From Guptibacillus hwajinpoensis (GTDB taxonomy: Bacteria; Bacillota; Bacilli; Bacillales; Guptibacillaceae): a stretch of DNA of 59,367 nt. A program made the position numbers and the translations under genes. The stretch covers positions 1 to 59,367 of the forward strand of contig NZ_SWFM01000010.1 in the NCBI RefSeq assembly GCF_005144865.1, given 5' to 3'. Shown here one piece after another: positions 9,600 to 18,625 of this stretch; position 1 is the first letter of the stretch; every line of letters starts with the position of its first letter. The notes beneath the pieces were generated by a model. The model had not been told where the DNA came from. It did not search any database and was given only the letters and a program-made list of their open reading frames with translations.

Positions 9600-10292
9600 T
9601 TGAAGTATTCAGTTGTTATTCCTGCGGCTGGTCAGGGAAAGCGGATGAACGCAGGAAAAAATAAGCAATTTATTATGCTAGAAGAAAAACCGATTATCGT
9701 TCATACGATATCGGTTTTTCAAAGTGATGAGTATTGTGAGGAGATCGTGTTGGCTGTGAATGAGCGGGAACATGAGGAATTTCGTTCGCTTATTCAGGCT
9801 CATGGACTGACTAAAGTAACGCAGATTGTAACAGGTGGTAAAGAACGACAACAAAGTGTTTACGAAGGACTTAAAGCACTGGATGGAGACAAAATAGTTT
9901 TAATCCATGATGGCGCCCGTCCATTTTTTACACACCGTATTGCAAGAAAAGCAGCAGAAGCAGCAGAATATTATGATGGTGCAATAGTAGCTGTACCTGT
10001 TAAAGATACAATTAAACAGGTAGACGAATTAGAGGTCCAGCAAACCATTGATCGATCGAGCTTGTGGGCAGTGCAGACTCCGCAGGCTTTTCGTCTGTCT
10101 GTTATTAAAGACATTCATCGCTGGGCTGAAGAAAATCAAGTTGTCGGTACAGATGATGCTAGTCTTGTAGAAATGAACGGTCGTTCTGTGCATGTGATCC
10201 TTGGAGACTATTGGAATGTTAAATTAACGACGCCCGAGGATTTAATCTTTGCGAGAGCGATTTTGCAAGAGAAGAAGGAGAGTGGAGTGTAA
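9600..10292 (+). CDS. ispD: 2-C-methyl-D-erythritol 4-phosphate cytidylyltransferase
   Basis: A 230-residue IspD of the non-mevalonate isoprenoid pathway, transferring CMP from CTP to MEP. The N-terminal nucleotide loop PAAGQGKRM is at 8-16, and HDGARPF and TDDASLVE active-site motifs follow. The start is TTG at 9600, preceded by GGGGG about seven bases upstream. No better in-frame start fits the family N terminus. Its TAA shares one base with the ispF ATG, so the two consecutive pathway enzymes are coupled. Confidence 0.96.
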   Translation: MKYSVVIPAAGQGKRMNAGKNKQFIMLEEKPIIVHTISVFQSDEYCEEIVLAVNEREHEEFRSLIQAHGLTKVTQIVTGGKERQQSVYEGLKALDGDKIVLIHDGARPFFTHRIARKAAEAAEYYDGAIVAVPVKDTIKQVDELEVQQTIDRSSLWAVQTPQAFRLSVIKDIHRWAEENQVVGTDDASLVEMNGRSVHVILGDYWNVKLTTPEDLIFARAILQEKKESGV

Positions 10293-10765
10293 TGCGAATT
10301 GGTCATGGATTTGATGTACACAAGTTAGTTGAGGACCGTCCTTGTATTATTGGTGGAGTAACGATTCCTTTTGAAAAAGGACTATTAGGGCATTCGGATG
10401 CGGATGTGCTACTTCACGCTGTTGCAGATGCGTGTCTTGGTGCTGTAGGTGAGGGTGACATCGGAAAACACTTTCCTGATACAGATGAAGCTTTTAAAGA
10501 TGCAGATTCGAAGGAACTTCTTCATCAGGTCTTCCAAATTGTGAAAGAAAAAGGCTACACTCTTGGGAATGTGGATTGTACAATTATCGCACAGCTTCCA
10601 AAAATGGCTCCTCATATTACAGCTATGCGTGAAGTGATCGCAAATCTTCTAGAAGCTGAGCTCAGTCAAGTAAATGTAAAAGCAACGACTTCCGAACAAT
10701 TAGGGTTTACAGGTAGAGGCGAAGGAATTGCTGCTGAGGTTGTTGTCTTGCTTCAAAAGGCTTGA
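10292..10765 (+). CDS. ispF: 2-C-methyl-D-erythritol 2,4-cyclodiphosphate synthase
   Basis: A 157-residue IspF that cyclises CDP-ME-2-phosphate with loss of CMP. The divalent-metal ligands D8, H10 and H42 are at the positions seen in characterised homologues, and the C-terminal [14 protein letters not shown] segment is typical. It forms homotrimers (family knowledge). The ATG overlaps the ispD stop and follows GGAGAGTGGAG. The IspD-IspF pair is adjacent but not fused. Confidence 0.97.
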   Translation: MRIGHGFDVHKLVEDRPCIIGGVTIPFEKGLLGHSDADVLLHAVADACLGAVGEGDIGKHFPDTDEAFKDADSKELLHQVFQIVKEKGYTLGNVDCTIIAQLPKMAPHITAMREVIANLLEAELSQVNVKATTSEQLGFTGRGEGIAAEVVVLLQKA

Positions 10766-10833
10766 CCGATAATTTGACTCTAATGGTAAAATAATAAGAC
10801 AGTTAAAGATAAAAACTAATGGTGGTGGATAGA

Positions 10834-12303
10834 ATGGAAAACGAAGTTAGGGTGCGCTATGCCCCAAGCCCAACAGGATATTTACATATTGGGAATGCAC
10901 GAACTGCTTTATTTAATTATTTATTTGCAAGAAGTCAGAATGGCAAATTTATCATTCGTATTGAAGATACAGACCAGTCGCGTAATGTTGAAGGCGGAGT
11001 AGAGAACCAGCTTGATTACTTAAAGTGGCTTGGAATGGATTGGGACGAAAGCGTTGATAAAGAGGGAGAGTACGGTCCCTATAGTCAGATGGAACGTCTT
11101 GATATTTATACAGAACATACAAAAGAGCTTCTAGAAAAAGAATTAGCATATAAGTGCTATTGCACAGAGGACGAGCTTGAAGCAGAACGTGAAGCCCAGC
11201 GCGCGCGTGGTGAGATGCCTCGTTATTCTGGGAAGTGTCGTCACCTTACAGAAGATCAGCGTGAGAAAATGGAAAGTGAAGGTAGAGAGCCGAGCATTCG
11301 CTTTGCCGTTCCACGTGACAAGGAATATGCTTTTGATGATGTTGTAAAAGACCGTGTATCTTTTGAATCAAATGGAATCGGTGATTTTGTTATTGTGAAG
11401 AAAAACGGAATCCCTACTTACAACTATGCTGTTGCACTTGATGATCACCACATGAAGATTTCTCATGTTCTACGTGGAGATGATCACATTTCAAATACGC
11501 CAAAACAACTTATGATTTATGAAGCATTCGGTTTTGAGCCACCTAAGTTTGGTCACATGACTTTAATTGTTAATGACCAGAAGAAGAAGCTTAGTAAGCG
11601 TGATAAGTCGATTGTTCAATACATTGAGCAGTATCATGATCTAGGTTTTCTTCCTGAAGCGTTGTTTAACTTTGTAACCCTACTTGGCTGGTCACCTAAA
11701 GGGGAAGAAGAACTATTTACAAAAGATCAACTTATTGAGATCTTTGATCCTGAGCGACTATCAACGTCGCCAGCCGTATTTGATTCACAAAAGTTATACT
11801 GGATGAATAACCAATATATTAAAGAAGCGAGTATCGAGCGTGTAGTTGAGCTTGCCCTACCGCATTTGATCGAAGCTGGTAGGTTCCCGCTTGAGATGAC
11901 ACCTGAACAAATGGAATGGGCGAAAGAGCTTATTGCCCTTTATCAGGAGCAGCTTCACTACGGACGTGAGATTGTCGAGCTTACTGAGTTGTTCTTTAAG
12001 CAGGAAATTCAGTATAATGAAGGGGCAATGACCGTTCTAAACGAAGAACAGGTACCTGAAGTTATGCAAGGGTTTCTTGATCAGCTTGAAAATGTAGAGG
12101 AGTTTGAGCCAGCTGCAATCAAGTCTGCTATTAAAGCAACTCAGAAGGCAACAGGCCACAAAGGTAAGAAACTATTTATGCCAATTCGTGTAGCAACTAC
12201 TGGTGAAACACATGGACCAGAGCTTCCACAGGCTATTTCCCTTCTTGGAAGAGAAGCTGTAAATGCTCGCTTGAACCAAGTCATTTCGATGAGTAAAGCA
12301 TAA
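10834..12303 (+). CDS. gltX: Glutamyl-tRNA synthetase
   Basis: A 489-residue class I synthetase. HIGH-type signature HIGN starts at H18 and the KLSKR loop lies near residue 252. In bacilli the enzyme is non-discriminating and also charges tRNA-Gln, which GatCAB then amidates (family knowledge; no glnS is present here). I start at the ATG at 10834, giving [13 protein letters not shown] as in relatives, with GGTGG upstream. An in-frame ATG at 10819 would add five residues. A weak promoter-like pair (TTGACC 10762, TAAAAT 10787, 19-bp spacer) precedes it. Confidence 0.97.
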   Translation: MENEVRVRYAPSPTGYLHIGNARTALFNYLFARSQNGKFIIRIEDTDQSRNVEGGVENQLDYLKWLGMDWDESVDKEGEYGPYSQMERLDIYTEHTKELLEKELAYKCYCTEDELEAEREAQRARGEMPRYSGKCRHLTEDQREKMESEGREPSIRFAVPRDKEYAFDDVVKDRVSFESNGIGDFVIVKKNGIPTYNYAVALDDHHMKISHVLRGDDHISNTPKQLMIYEAFGFEPPKFGHMTLIVNDQKKKLSKRDKSIVQYIEQYHDLGFLPEALFNFVTLLGWSPKGEEELFTKDQLIEIFDPERLSTSPAVFDSQKLYWMNNQYIKEASIERVVELALPHLIEAGRFPLEMTPEQMEWAKELIALYQEQLHYGREIVELTELFFKQEIQYNEGAMTVLNEEQVPEVMQGFLDQLENVEEFEPAAIKSAIKATQKATGHKGKKLFMPIRVATTGETHGPELPQAISLLGREAVNARLNQVISMSKA

Positions 12304-12311
12304 GGGTTTGA

Positions 12312-12575
12312 TTAAATACAATCGTTGATGAGGAGAAGTAAATGAGTTGAGTTCTTTTTAGAGAGAGTCACCCTGGCTGAAAGTGACTTAAGAATTCGCG
12401 CATTGAAATGCACCTCTGAGTCTCCTGCAGAAAGCCATAATGGTCATTATGTAGGAGCGGCGCCGCCGTTATCGGTGAAAGGGATTTTCTTGCTATAAGA
12501 GAATTCGAAGCAGAGTGGAACCACGCAATAAGCGTCTCTGTGTGATGGAACGATCACACAGAGACGCTTTTTTTA
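12312..12575 (+). promoter_or_regulatory. Cysteine T-box riboswitch upstream of cysE-cysS
   Basis: This leader has the T-box hallmarks: an AGTA-type element (AGAAGTAAATG, about 12334-12344), a long Stem I, and a probable specifier codon TGC (Cys) at 12409-12411 in GAAATGCACC. The T-box sequence GTGGAACCACGC is at 12515-12526. The antiterminator pairing CAGAG/CTCTG (12511-12515 with 12536-12540) competes with a perfect 16-bp terminator. Uncharged tRNA-Cys would stabilise the antiterminator and turn on the operon. The 5' boundary is approximate because no promoter was assigned. Confidence 0.93.
12531..12575 (+). terminator. T-box regulated terminator
   Basis: A perfect 16-bp hairpin (12531-12546 with 12553-12568, loop of six) is followed by TTTTTTT. 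Its 5' arm overlaps the 3' strand of the antiterminator, which makes the two structures mutually exclusive. Confidence 0.95.
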
Positions 12576-12682
12576 TGAGGTAGGAACGTTCTTCTATGGG
12601 TAAAGCATAAAAAATAAAAGAAGATCATGAACGCAATTTCAAACGTATCTAGTGGAATCATGAGAAGAGAGGAGTGGCACAT

Positions 12683-13339
12683 TTGTGGAAAACATTGAAA
12701 AAAGATATTGATGTTGTCTTTGATCAGGACCCCGCTGCAAGAAGTTACTTTGAAGTAATCTTGACCTATGCTGGACTCCATGCCATCTGGTCCCATCGCA
12801 TTGCTCATTGGTTCTGGAAGAAAAAATTCTTTTTTCTCGCAAGAGCCGTTTCGCAAGTTAGTCGGTTTTTCACAGGGATTGAAATACACCCGGGCGCTAC
12901 AATTGGTGAATGTTTTTTCATTGACCACGGGATGGGTGTTGTGATCGGGGAGACATGTGAGATTGGAAATAATGTCACGATATTTCAGGGTGTTACCCTT
13001 GGTGGAACAGGAAAAGAAAAAGGAAAACGCCATCCGACACTTGAAGACAATACACTCGTCGCCACCGGTGCTAAAGTGCTTGGATCTATTACGATTGGAC
13101 AGAATTCAAAAGTAGGAGCGGGGTCAGTTGTCCTGCGAGATGTGCCAGAGAATTCGACTGTAGTAGGTATACCAGGACGTGTCGTTATTCAAAATGGGGT
13201 TAAAGTCCCTCATAACCTTGATCATCATAAAATGCCGGATCCGGTTTCAGATAAATTTAAACAAATGGAGCTAGAGCTACTTACTTTAACAGAGGAAGTT
13301 CGAGAACTAAGAAAAAGGAGTGAAAGTCATGGCGATTAA
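12683..13339 (+). CDS. cysE: Serine O-acetyltransferase
   Basis: A 218-residue left-handed beta-helix acetyltransferase that makes O-acetylserine from serine and acetyl-CoA, the first step of cysteine synthesis. Hexapeptide repeats span about 60-170 (for example [15 protein letters not shown] and [13 protein letters not shown], the CoA/serine region). I prefer the TTG at 12683, eight bases after GGAG, giving a family-like N terminus ([10 protein letters not shown]). A GTG at 12674 overlaps the ribosome site. It lies under the T-box and overlaps cysS by 11 bases. Confidence 0.94.
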   Translation: MWKTLKKDIDVVFDQDPAARSYFEVILTYAGLHAIWSHRIAHWFWKKKFFFLARAVSQVSRFFTGIEIHPGATIGECFFIDHGMGVVIGETCEIGNNVTIFQGVTLGGTGKEKGKRHPTLEDNTLVATGAKVLGSITIGQNSKVGAGSVVLRDVPENSTVVGIPGRVVIQNGVKVPHNLDHHKMPDPVSDKFKQMELELLTLTEEVRELRKRSESHGD

Positions 13340-14729
13340 GTTATACAATACATTGACGCAGAAAAAGGAATCTTTTCAACCGATTGAAGAGGGAAAAGTG
13401 AAGATGTATGTATGTGGGCCAACCGTTTACAACTACATTCATATTGGAAACGCTCGTCCTGCCATCGTTTTTGATGTTGTTCGTCGTTATCTTGAGTATC
13501 GTGGATATGATGTGCGATATATATCCAACTTTACCGATGTAGATGATAAATTGATTCGAGCTGCTAAAGAACTAGGTGAAGAAGTTCCGGATGTCGCTGA
13601 ACGGTTTATTGAAGCTTATCATGAAGATACAGGTGCACTTGGTGTTAAAAGAGCTAATGAGCATCCAAGAGTAACAGAGAATATGGATGAAATCATTGCA
13701 TTTATCGAAGCTCTTATAGAGAAAGACTTCGCTTACGAATCTGATGGTGATGTTTATTTCAGAACAAAGAAATTCGAAGGGTATGGTAAACTATCTCATC
13801 AATCAATCGATGAACTGAAGCTTGGTTCACGTATTGGCGTAGGTGAAAAGAAGGAAGACCCACTTGATTTCACACTATGGAAGGCAGCTAAAGAAGGCGA
13901 AATCTCATGGTCAAGTTCCTGGGGAGAAGGTCGCCCTGGTTGGCATATTGAATGCTCCGCTATGGCACAGAAGTATCTTGGAGATACAATTGATATTCAT
14001 GCTGGAGGAAAAGACCTGGCATTTCCCCACCATGAGAATGAGGTTGCTCAAACGGAAGCTTTAACTGGGCACACTTTTGCGAATTACTGGCTTCATAACG
14101 GGTATATAAATATTAACAATGAAAAAATGTCAAAATCACTTGGCAACTTCGTTCTAGTGCATGACTTAATTAAACAGCATGATCCAGAAGCTATTCGCTT
14201 TTTCATGTTATCCGTACACTATCGTAACCCGATTAACTTTAATCATGAGTTGCTTGAAAGTGCAAAAACAGGGTTGGATAGAATTAAAGATACTGTAGAA
14301 AATCTTGAACATCGATTAGAAAACAGTGCGGATCTTGCTGAGGATGTGCCAGCTTGGAAAGAAAAGGTTGAAGGGTATCGCGAGCGGTTTGTATCAGAGA
14401 TGGATGATGATTTTAACACGGCAAATGCTATATCTATCCTTTTTGAGTTATCAAAAGAGGCGAACCTTTACCTTCAAGGCTCCAATACTTCAAAAGAAGT
14501 GCTTGAACTGTTTATTGAACGATTTAATGATTTTGGTTCAGTACTTGGTGTTTCTTTCAGAGAAGAAAAAGCCCTTCTAGATGAAGACATTGACCAACTT
14601 ATTGAAGAACGAAATAAGGCAAGAAAAGAGCGTAATTTCTCTAGGGCAGATGAAATTCGAGAAGAGTTAAAAGAACAGGGCATTCTTCTTGAGGATACAC
14701 CTCAGGGCGTTCGCTGGAAGAGGATGTAA
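13329..14729 (+). CDS. cysS: Cysteinyl-tRNA synthetase
   Basis: A 466-residue class I synthetase, the same length as in B. subtilis. It shows the zinc ligand C29 in [13 protein letters not shown] at 38-41 and KMSKS near 266-270. The ATG at 13329 sits eight bases after AAAAAGGAG and inside the cysE end. A GTG at 13320 is part of that site and is rejected. Pairing with cysE under one T-box links cysteine supply to tRNA charging. Confidence 0.97.
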   Translation: MAIKLYNTLTQKKESFQPIEEGKVKMYVCGPTVYNYIHIGNARPAIVFDVVRRYLEYRGYDVRYISNFTDVDDKLIRAAKELGEEVPDVAERFIEAYHEDTGALGVKRANEHPRVTENMDEIIAFIEALIEKDFAYESDGDVYFRTKKFEGYGKLSHQSIDELKLGSRIGVGEKKEDPLDFTLWKAAKEGEISWSSSWGEGRPGWHIECSAMAQKYLGDTIDIHAGGKDLAFPHHENEVAQTEALTGHTFANYWLHNGYININNEKMSKSLGNFVLVHDLIKQHDPEAIRFFMLSVHYRNPINFNHELLESAKTGLDRIKDTVENLEHRLENSADLAEDVPAWKEKVEGYRERFVSEMDDDFNTANAISILFELSKEANLYLQGSNTSKEVLELFIERFNDFGSVLGVSFREEKALLDEDIDQLIEERNKARKERNFSRADEIREELKEQGILLEDTPQGVRWKRM

Positions 14730-14732
14730 GGA

Positions 14733-15152
14733 ATGAAGGAATTGGATGTTAAACAACTAAATTCTCTGGCACTTGCTTATATGGGGGATTCAGTCATTGA
14801 GATCAATGTTAGGAAACGACTTCTTTACCTGGGCCATATTCGACCGAACCAGCTACATCGTACAGCAACGAAATACGTTTCTGCAAAAGCACAGGCAGCA
14901 TTCCTTCATCAAGTGCTTGATCAAGGGGGTCTATCTGAAGAAGAAGCGGGCGTCGTGCGGAGAGGGCGTAACGCAAAATCAGGTACCGTGCCGAAGAATA
15001 CGAGCGTTAGTACGTACAAATATTCAACAGCTCTTGAAGCCTTGTTTGGTTATCATTACTTACAGGGAAATGAAGAAAGAGTAGATGAGTTATTGAAAGA
15101 TCTATACAAATTCGTAGAAGAACCAAAGAAAGAAGTGAAGTCTGATGGATAA
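14733..15152 (+). CDS. mrnC: Mini-ribonuclease III
   Basis: A 139-residue RNase III catalytic domain without a double-strand RNA-binding domain. The motif YMGDS near residue 19 supplies a catalytic acidic residue, and RGRNAKSGTVPKN is typical of the family. In B. subtilis it matures 23S rRNA ends with the help of ribosomal protein L3 (family knowledge). It starts three bases after cysS and overlaps rlmB by eight bases. It is probably co-transcribed from the cysteine T-box leader. Confidence 0.94.
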   Translation: MKELDVKQLNSLALAYMGDSVIEINVRKRLLYLGHIRPNQLHRTATKYVSAKAQAAFLHQVLDQGGLSEEEAGVVRRGRNAKSGTVPKNTSVSTYKYSTALEALFGYHYLQGNEERVDELLKDLYKFVEEPKKEVKSDG

Positions 15153-15891
15153 AGAATTTATTGTTGGGCGTAATGCAGTGCTTGAAGCGTTACGCTCAGG
15201 ACATGAAATTAATAAGATTTGGATTAACGAAGGTTCACAGAAAGGGCCGCTGCAGAATCTGATTCAAAAAGCGAAAGAACAAAATGTTCTCGTACAGTTC
15301 GTGCCAAAACGAAAGCTTGAACAATTGTCAGGTGAAAGTAACCACCAGGGAGTCGTTGCCTCAATTGCTGCATATGAATATGCTGATCTAGAGGACTTGT
15401 TTAAAAAAGCAGAAGAGTCAGGGCAACCTCCATTATTCCTGATCCTTGATGAAATTGAAGATCCTCATAATTTAGGATCTATTCTAAGAACAGCTGACTC
15501 AGCTGGTGCACACGGTGTTATTATTCCAAAGCGAAGAGCGGTAGGGTTAACATCTACTGTTGCTAAATCTTCTACTGGTGCTATTGAATACATTCCTGTT
15601 GCGCGTGTAACGAATCTTGCCCGAACAATGGATGAACTGAAAGAGCGAGGTATCTGGTTCGTAGGTACGGATGCAAAAGGCGGTCAGGATTACCGAGAAG
15701 CTGACTATGATATGGGAATAGGTCTTGTTATTGGTAGCGAAGGAAAAGGAATGGGTCGACTAATTAAAGATAAATGCGACTTTCTTGTTAGCCTTCCAAT
15801 GGCTGGAAAAGTTACTTCACTTAATGCCTCTGTAGCTGCAGGGTTAATGATGTATGAGGTCTATCGCCAACGTCATCCTCTGGGGGAGTAA
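15145..15891 (+). CDS. rlmB: 23S rRNA (guanosine-2'-O-)-methyltransferase RlmB
   Basis: A 248-residue SPOUT methyltransferase. The N-terminal RNA-binding domain (1-75) is followed by the knotted domain with NLGSILR (about 109), GSEGKGM (about 197) and LNASVAAGLMMYE (about 226). The E. coli homologue methylates G2251 of 23S rRNA. The B. subtilis gene at this position is named rlmB (yacO). Its start lies within the end of mrnC. The exact target site in this organism is inferred. Confidence 0.93.
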   Translation: MDKEFIVGRNAVLEALRSGHEINKIWINEGSQKGPLQNLIQKAKEQNVLVQFVPKRKLEQLSGESNHQGVVASIAAYEYADLEDLFKKAEESGQPPLFLILDEIEDPHNLGSILRTADSAGAHGVIIPKRRAVGLTSTVAKSSTGAIEYIPVARVTNLARTMDELKERGIWFVGTDAKGGQDYREADYDMGIGLVIGSEGKGMGRLIKDKCDFLVSLPMAGKVTSLNASVAAGLMMYEVYRQRHPLGE

Positions 15892-15894
15892 ATC

Positions 15895-16404
15895 ATGGAC
15901 GTGCTGTTAGTTGACGGGTATAACATCATAGGCGCTTGGCCTGAGTTAAGGTCACTAAAAGAAAAAGACTTCAGTAAAGCCCGAGAGCTCCTAATTGAAA
16001 AGATGGCTGAGTACCAGGCATATACAGGATATCAGGTGATCGTCGTTTTTGACGCTCACCTCTCACATGGTATAGAGAAGCGGCATAGCCAGTATCGGGT
16101 GGAAGTCATTTATACAAGAGAAAATGAAACAGCGGATGAGCGTATTGAAAAAATGGCTAGAGAACTTAAGGGCATTCGAACTCAAATCCATGTAGCCACT
16201 TCTGATTATACAGAGCAATGGGCGATTTTTGGGCAGGGAGCGTTAAGAAAATCTGCCCGAGAGTTGTATAACGAAATGCAGCGGATTGAAAAGGGAATCG
16301 AAAAAAGCGTAAATACCGAGAATCGAAAGAATCGTTCATCAGGCCTGTATTTATCAGAAGAAGTCAGCGAAATATTCGAAAAATGGCGAAGAGGTGGAAA
16401 ATAG
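15895..16404 (+). CDS. rae1: Ribosome-associated endoribonuclease Rae1 (YacP, NYN domain)
   Basis: A 169-residue NYN/PIN-like nuclease. The N terminus has the acidic VDGYNIIGAW motif (D6), followed by VVFDAHLSHG and ATSDYTEQ with further acidic residues. In B. subtilis Rae1 enters the ribosomal A site and cleaves certain mRNAs. It lies three bases after rlmB with a GGGGGAG site. It is last in the cysE-cysS cluster, before the separate sigH promoter. Confidence 0.93.
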   Translation: MDVLLVDGYNIIGAWPELRSLKEKDFSKARELLIEKMAEYQAYTGYQVIVVFDAHLSHGIEKRHSQYRVEVIYTRENETADERIEKMARELKGIRTQIHVATSDYTEQWAIFGQGALRKSARELYNEMQRIEKGIEKSVNTENRKNRSSGLYLSEEVSEIFEKWRRGGK

Positions 16405-16408
16405 TAGG

Positions 16409-16438
16409 TTGACGATTTTTCGACACGTGCTGTATAAT
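16409..16438 (+). promoter_or_regulatory. Sigma-A promoter of sigH
   Basis: TTGACG (16409-16414), an 18-bp spacer and a perfect TATAAT (16433-16438) are present. The B. subtilis sigH promoter is sigma-A dependent and repressed by AbrB. I cannot identify an AbrB site by eye. Confidence 0.88.
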
Positions 16439-16474
16439 ATTTCTATATAGCGTACTGGTCGGGGGGAACGCATA

Positions 16475-17170
16475 TTGAGCACAGTAGACCTCAAAGAAAG
16501 CACGGTAGATCAAGAACAACTGTCAGTAGACCAAAGAAACCTGGAACACGTAGCATTCGATCAACTTGATGATGAATTGCTCGTCATCATGGTACATGAA
16601 GGTCACAGCAGAGCGTTGGAACATTTGATTACGAAGTATAAAAATTTCGTACGCGCTAAAGCGAGGTCGTATTTTCTTATTGGAGCAGACCGTGAAGATA
16701 TCATTCAAGAAGGGATGATTGGTCTCTACAAAGCTATTCGTGATTTTAGAGGAGACAAGTTCTCATCTTTTAAAGCGTTTGCCGAACTGTGTATCACCCG
16801 GCAGATGATTACAGCTATCAAAACCGCAACAAGACAAAAGCATATTCCGTTGAATTCTTACGTATCGCTTGATAAGCCTATATACGATGAAGAGTCAGAC
16901 CGGACACTACTAGACGTCATTTGCGGCACAAAAGTCACTGATCCTGAAGAATTAATCATTAATCAGGAAGAATTTGATGATATCGAACTTAAAATGTCTG
17001 AAATTTTAAGCGATTTAGAGAGAAAAGTTCTTATGCTTTACCTTGATGGCCGTTCTTATCAGGAAATTTCGGTTGATTTAAACCGTCATGTAAAGTCGAT
17101 TGATAATGCTTTGCAGCGTGTGAAGCGAAAGCTTGAGAGATATCTTGAGCTCCGTGAAGTCAGCCTTTGA
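16475..17170 (+). CDS. sigH: RNA polymerase sigma-H factor
   Basis: A 231-residue alternative sigma factor for early sporulation, competence and the post-exponential transition. Regions 2 (KARSYFLIGADREDIIQEG, about 66-84) and 4 (SYQEISVDLNRHVKSIDNAL near the end) are clearly conserved. It starts at TTG after GGGGGGAA. The N terminus is about 13 residues longer than in B. subtilis and contains a repeated TVD/SVDQ pattern (residues 3-19). Its position before secE-nusG is the normal Bacillus arrangement. A terminator follows. Confidence 0.97.
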   Translation: MSTVDLKESTVDQEQLSVDQRNLEHVAFDQLDDELLVIMVHEGHSRALEHLITKYKNFVRAKARSYFLIGADREDIIQEGMIGLYKAIRDFRGDKFSSFKAFAELCITRQMITAIKTATRQKHIPLNSYVSLDKPIYDEESDRTLLDVICGTKVTDPEELIINQEEFDDIELKMSEILSDLERKVLMLYLDGRSYQEISVDLNRHVKSIDNALQRVKRKLERYLELREVSL

Positions 17171-17203
17171 TAGGGACAAGCTTATAATAAGTTATGAATA
17201 AGG

Positions 17204-17226
17204 CAGGGGATTTCCCCTGTTTTTTT
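17204..17226 (+). terminator. Intrinsic terminator after sigH
   Basis: The short GC-rich hairpin CAGGGGA..TCCCCTG is followed by TTTTTTT, 34 bases after the sigH stop. Confidence 0.9.
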
Positions 17227-17251
17227 CTTTGCACTGCCTTTTGAGGCTTTA

Positions 17252-17281
17252 TTGACACGCTGAAACGCGCTGTGATAAAGT
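17252..17281 (+). promoter_or_regulatory. Promoter of rpmG-secE-nusG
   Basis: A perfect TTGACA (17252-17257) and an extended -10 TGA-TAAAGT (17273-17281) are separated by 18 bp. It lies between the sigH terminator and rpmG. The 145-base leader contains an unassigned T-rich stretch (17344-17367). Confidence 0.75.
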
Positions 17282-17426
17282 GATAAAAGTAAGAATGTCA
17301 ACTTTTTGTAAGGTTTGTAGGAACGTCACAGTATCGCTGAACGTTTTTTTATTTTGGTCTTTTTTAGTTTAAGAGAGCTTATTTAAATACAAACTTCACA
17401 ACTGCGCGGCTTAGGAAGGTGTCATT

Positions 17427-17576
17427 ATGCGTAAAAAAGCAGTGCTAGCATGTGTTCAATGCAACAGCCGAAACTATACAACTATGAAAAACTCACAGAC
17501 AAGCCCGGCCCGCATTGAAGTTAAAAAGTATTGCAAATACTGCGATGCTCATACTGTGCATCGTGAAACAAAGTAA
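17427..17576 (+). CDS. rpmG: 50S ribosomal protein L33 (zinc-binding form)
   Basis: A 49-residue L33 with two CxxC pairs, C9/C12 and C36/C39, which form a zinc ribbon. Bacilli often carry a zinc-free paralogue elsewhere that is induced by zinc limitation (family knowledge; not in this window). The ATG follows AGGAAGGTG. It precedes secE by 94 bases, as in other Bacillaceae. Confidence 0.95.
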   Translation: MRKKAVLACVQCNSRNYTTMKNSQTSPARIEVKKYCKYCDAHTVHRETK

Positions 17577-17670
17577 TGCCTCAAAGGGGTCGTTTGCCAT
17601 CTAGAGGCAAACAGCATCAAAATAGATTCTCGGGGGAGTTTTCCGCCAGATTAATTGGGGGTAGCAAGTA

Positions 17671-17865
17671 ATGGCAAGTATTGTTCAACGTTCTGGTAAG
17701 TTCTTTCGTAATGTCGCAAGTGAAATGAAGCGGGTGAGCTGGCCTACACGTAAAGAATTAACTCGCTATACCATCGTTACTGTTACGACGGTTATCATTA
17801 TAGCAGTGTTCTTTGCGCTAATTGACCAGGGTATTTCCTCGTTAATCCGCCTCATTTTAGGATAA
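17671..17865 (+). CDS. secE: Preprotein translocase subunit SecE
   Basis: A 64-residue single-span SecE. The amphipathic segment with VSWPTRKEL (about 23-31) precedes one transmembrane helix (about 35-58). This is the short Gram-positive form, lacking the two extra helices of E. coli SecE. It clamps SecY in the SecYEG channel; secY is encoded at 43570 in this window. It has a GGGGGTAGC ribosome site and is followed by nusG. Confidence 0.96.
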   Translation: MASIVQRSGKFFRNVASEMKRVSWPTRKELTRYTIVTVTTVIIIAVFFALIDQGISSLIRLILG

Positions 17866-17944
17866 TTCGTTATAAAATTTCATTCTCAAGGTTAGAATGA
17901 GAGAGTAAATGAGCTGGGGAGGGAAGGACAGCAGTCCTGCATAT

Positions 17945-18478
17945 ATGGAAAAAAGATGGTATGTTGTTCATACGTACTCGGGGTATGAAAACAAAGTAAA
18001 AACCAACCTTGAAAAAAGGGTTGAAACAATGGGCATGACGGATAAGATCTTTCGTGTACTCGTCCCGGTAGAAGAAGAAACAGAGATCAAGAATGGTAAG
18101 AAGAAGACAGTTATGAAAAAAGTCTTTCCTGGCTATGTTATTACAGAGATGGTCATGACAGACGATTCTTGGTATGTTGTGCGCAACACGCCTGGCGTAA
18201 CTGGTTTCGTAGGATCTAGTGGTGCTGGGTCTAAACCTACTGCTTTGCTTCCAGAAGAAGTAGAATCACTTCTTAAGCAAATGGGAATGGAGCAACCAAA
18301 AGCTGATGTGGACTTCGAATTGAAAGAGAAAGTTAAAGTTAAAGAAGGACCATTCGCAGATTTCGTAGGTTCCGTTGAAGGCATTGATACAGACAAAGGC
18401 AAAGTGAAAGTGCACGTTAATATGTTCGGCAGAGAAACTCCTGTTGAGCTTAATTTCGGGCAGGTTGAGAAGTTCTAA
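17945..18478 (+). CDS. nusG: Transcription elongation/termination factor NusG
   Basis: A 177-residue NusG, the same length as B. subtilis, with the NGN domain (1-110, WYVVHTYSGYENKV at the start) and a C-terminal KOW domain (FADFVGSVEGID..). It binds RNA polymerase and modulates pausing and termination. I prefer the ATG at 17945 from family alignment. Its strongest Shine-Dalgarno (GGGGAGGG, 17916-17923) is 21 bases away but separated by a small hairpin (17925-17938). The alternative ATG at 17909 would add 12 unusual residues and lacks a good site. Confidence 0.93.
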   Translation: MEKRWYVVHTYSGYENKVKTNLEKRVETMGMTDKIFRVLVPVEEETEIKNGKKKTVMKKVFPGYVITEMVMTDDSWYVVRNTPGVTGFVGSSGAGSKPTALLPEEVESLLKQMGMEQPKADVDFELKEKVKVKEGPFADFVGSVEGIDTDKGKVKVHVNMFGRETPVELNFGQVEKF

Positions 18479-18489
18479 TAGAAAAGTCC

Positions 18490-18518
18490 TTGCTTAACTT
18501 TTCGATTAATGATAGAAT
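18490..18518 (+). promoter_or_regulatory. Promoter of rplK-rplA
   Basis: TTGCTT (18490-18495), a 17-bp spacer and TAGAAT (18513-18518) match sigma-A. It lies just after nusG and upstream of the L1-site-like leader hairpin. Confidence 0.7.
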
Positions 18519-18570
18519 TTTAATGTTTCATGAGTCTCATACTAATCGAGACATTCTATTGATATATAAG

Positions 18571-18599
18571 GTGGGAGGGTGTAAACACCCAAATACCAC
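18571..18599 (+). promoter_or_regulatory. Ribosomal protein L1 leader site upstream of rplK
   Basis: The RNA GTGG-GA-GGGTG-TAAA-CACCC-AAATA-CCAC forms two helices (4 bp and 5 bp) separated by an asymmetric internal loop. This resembles the L1-binding element of 23S rRNA and known L11-L1 operon leaders. L1 would repress translation of rplK-rplA when in excess. It ends 26 bases before the rplK start. Confidence 0.75.
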
Positions 18600-18625
18600 A
18601 TCACGGACTTAAGGAGGTGTGTCGC

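Noticed and set aside
12554..13033. 159-codon open frame on the minus strand across the T-box and cysE
   Set aside because: It is antisense to the T-box terminator and cysE, has no ribosome site or family resemblance, and is explained by cysE codon use.
17909..17944. nusG starting at ATG 17909
   Set aside because: The extra 12 residues (MSWGGKDSSPAY) do not match the family N terminus and the upstream site is weak. It is noted as an alternative.
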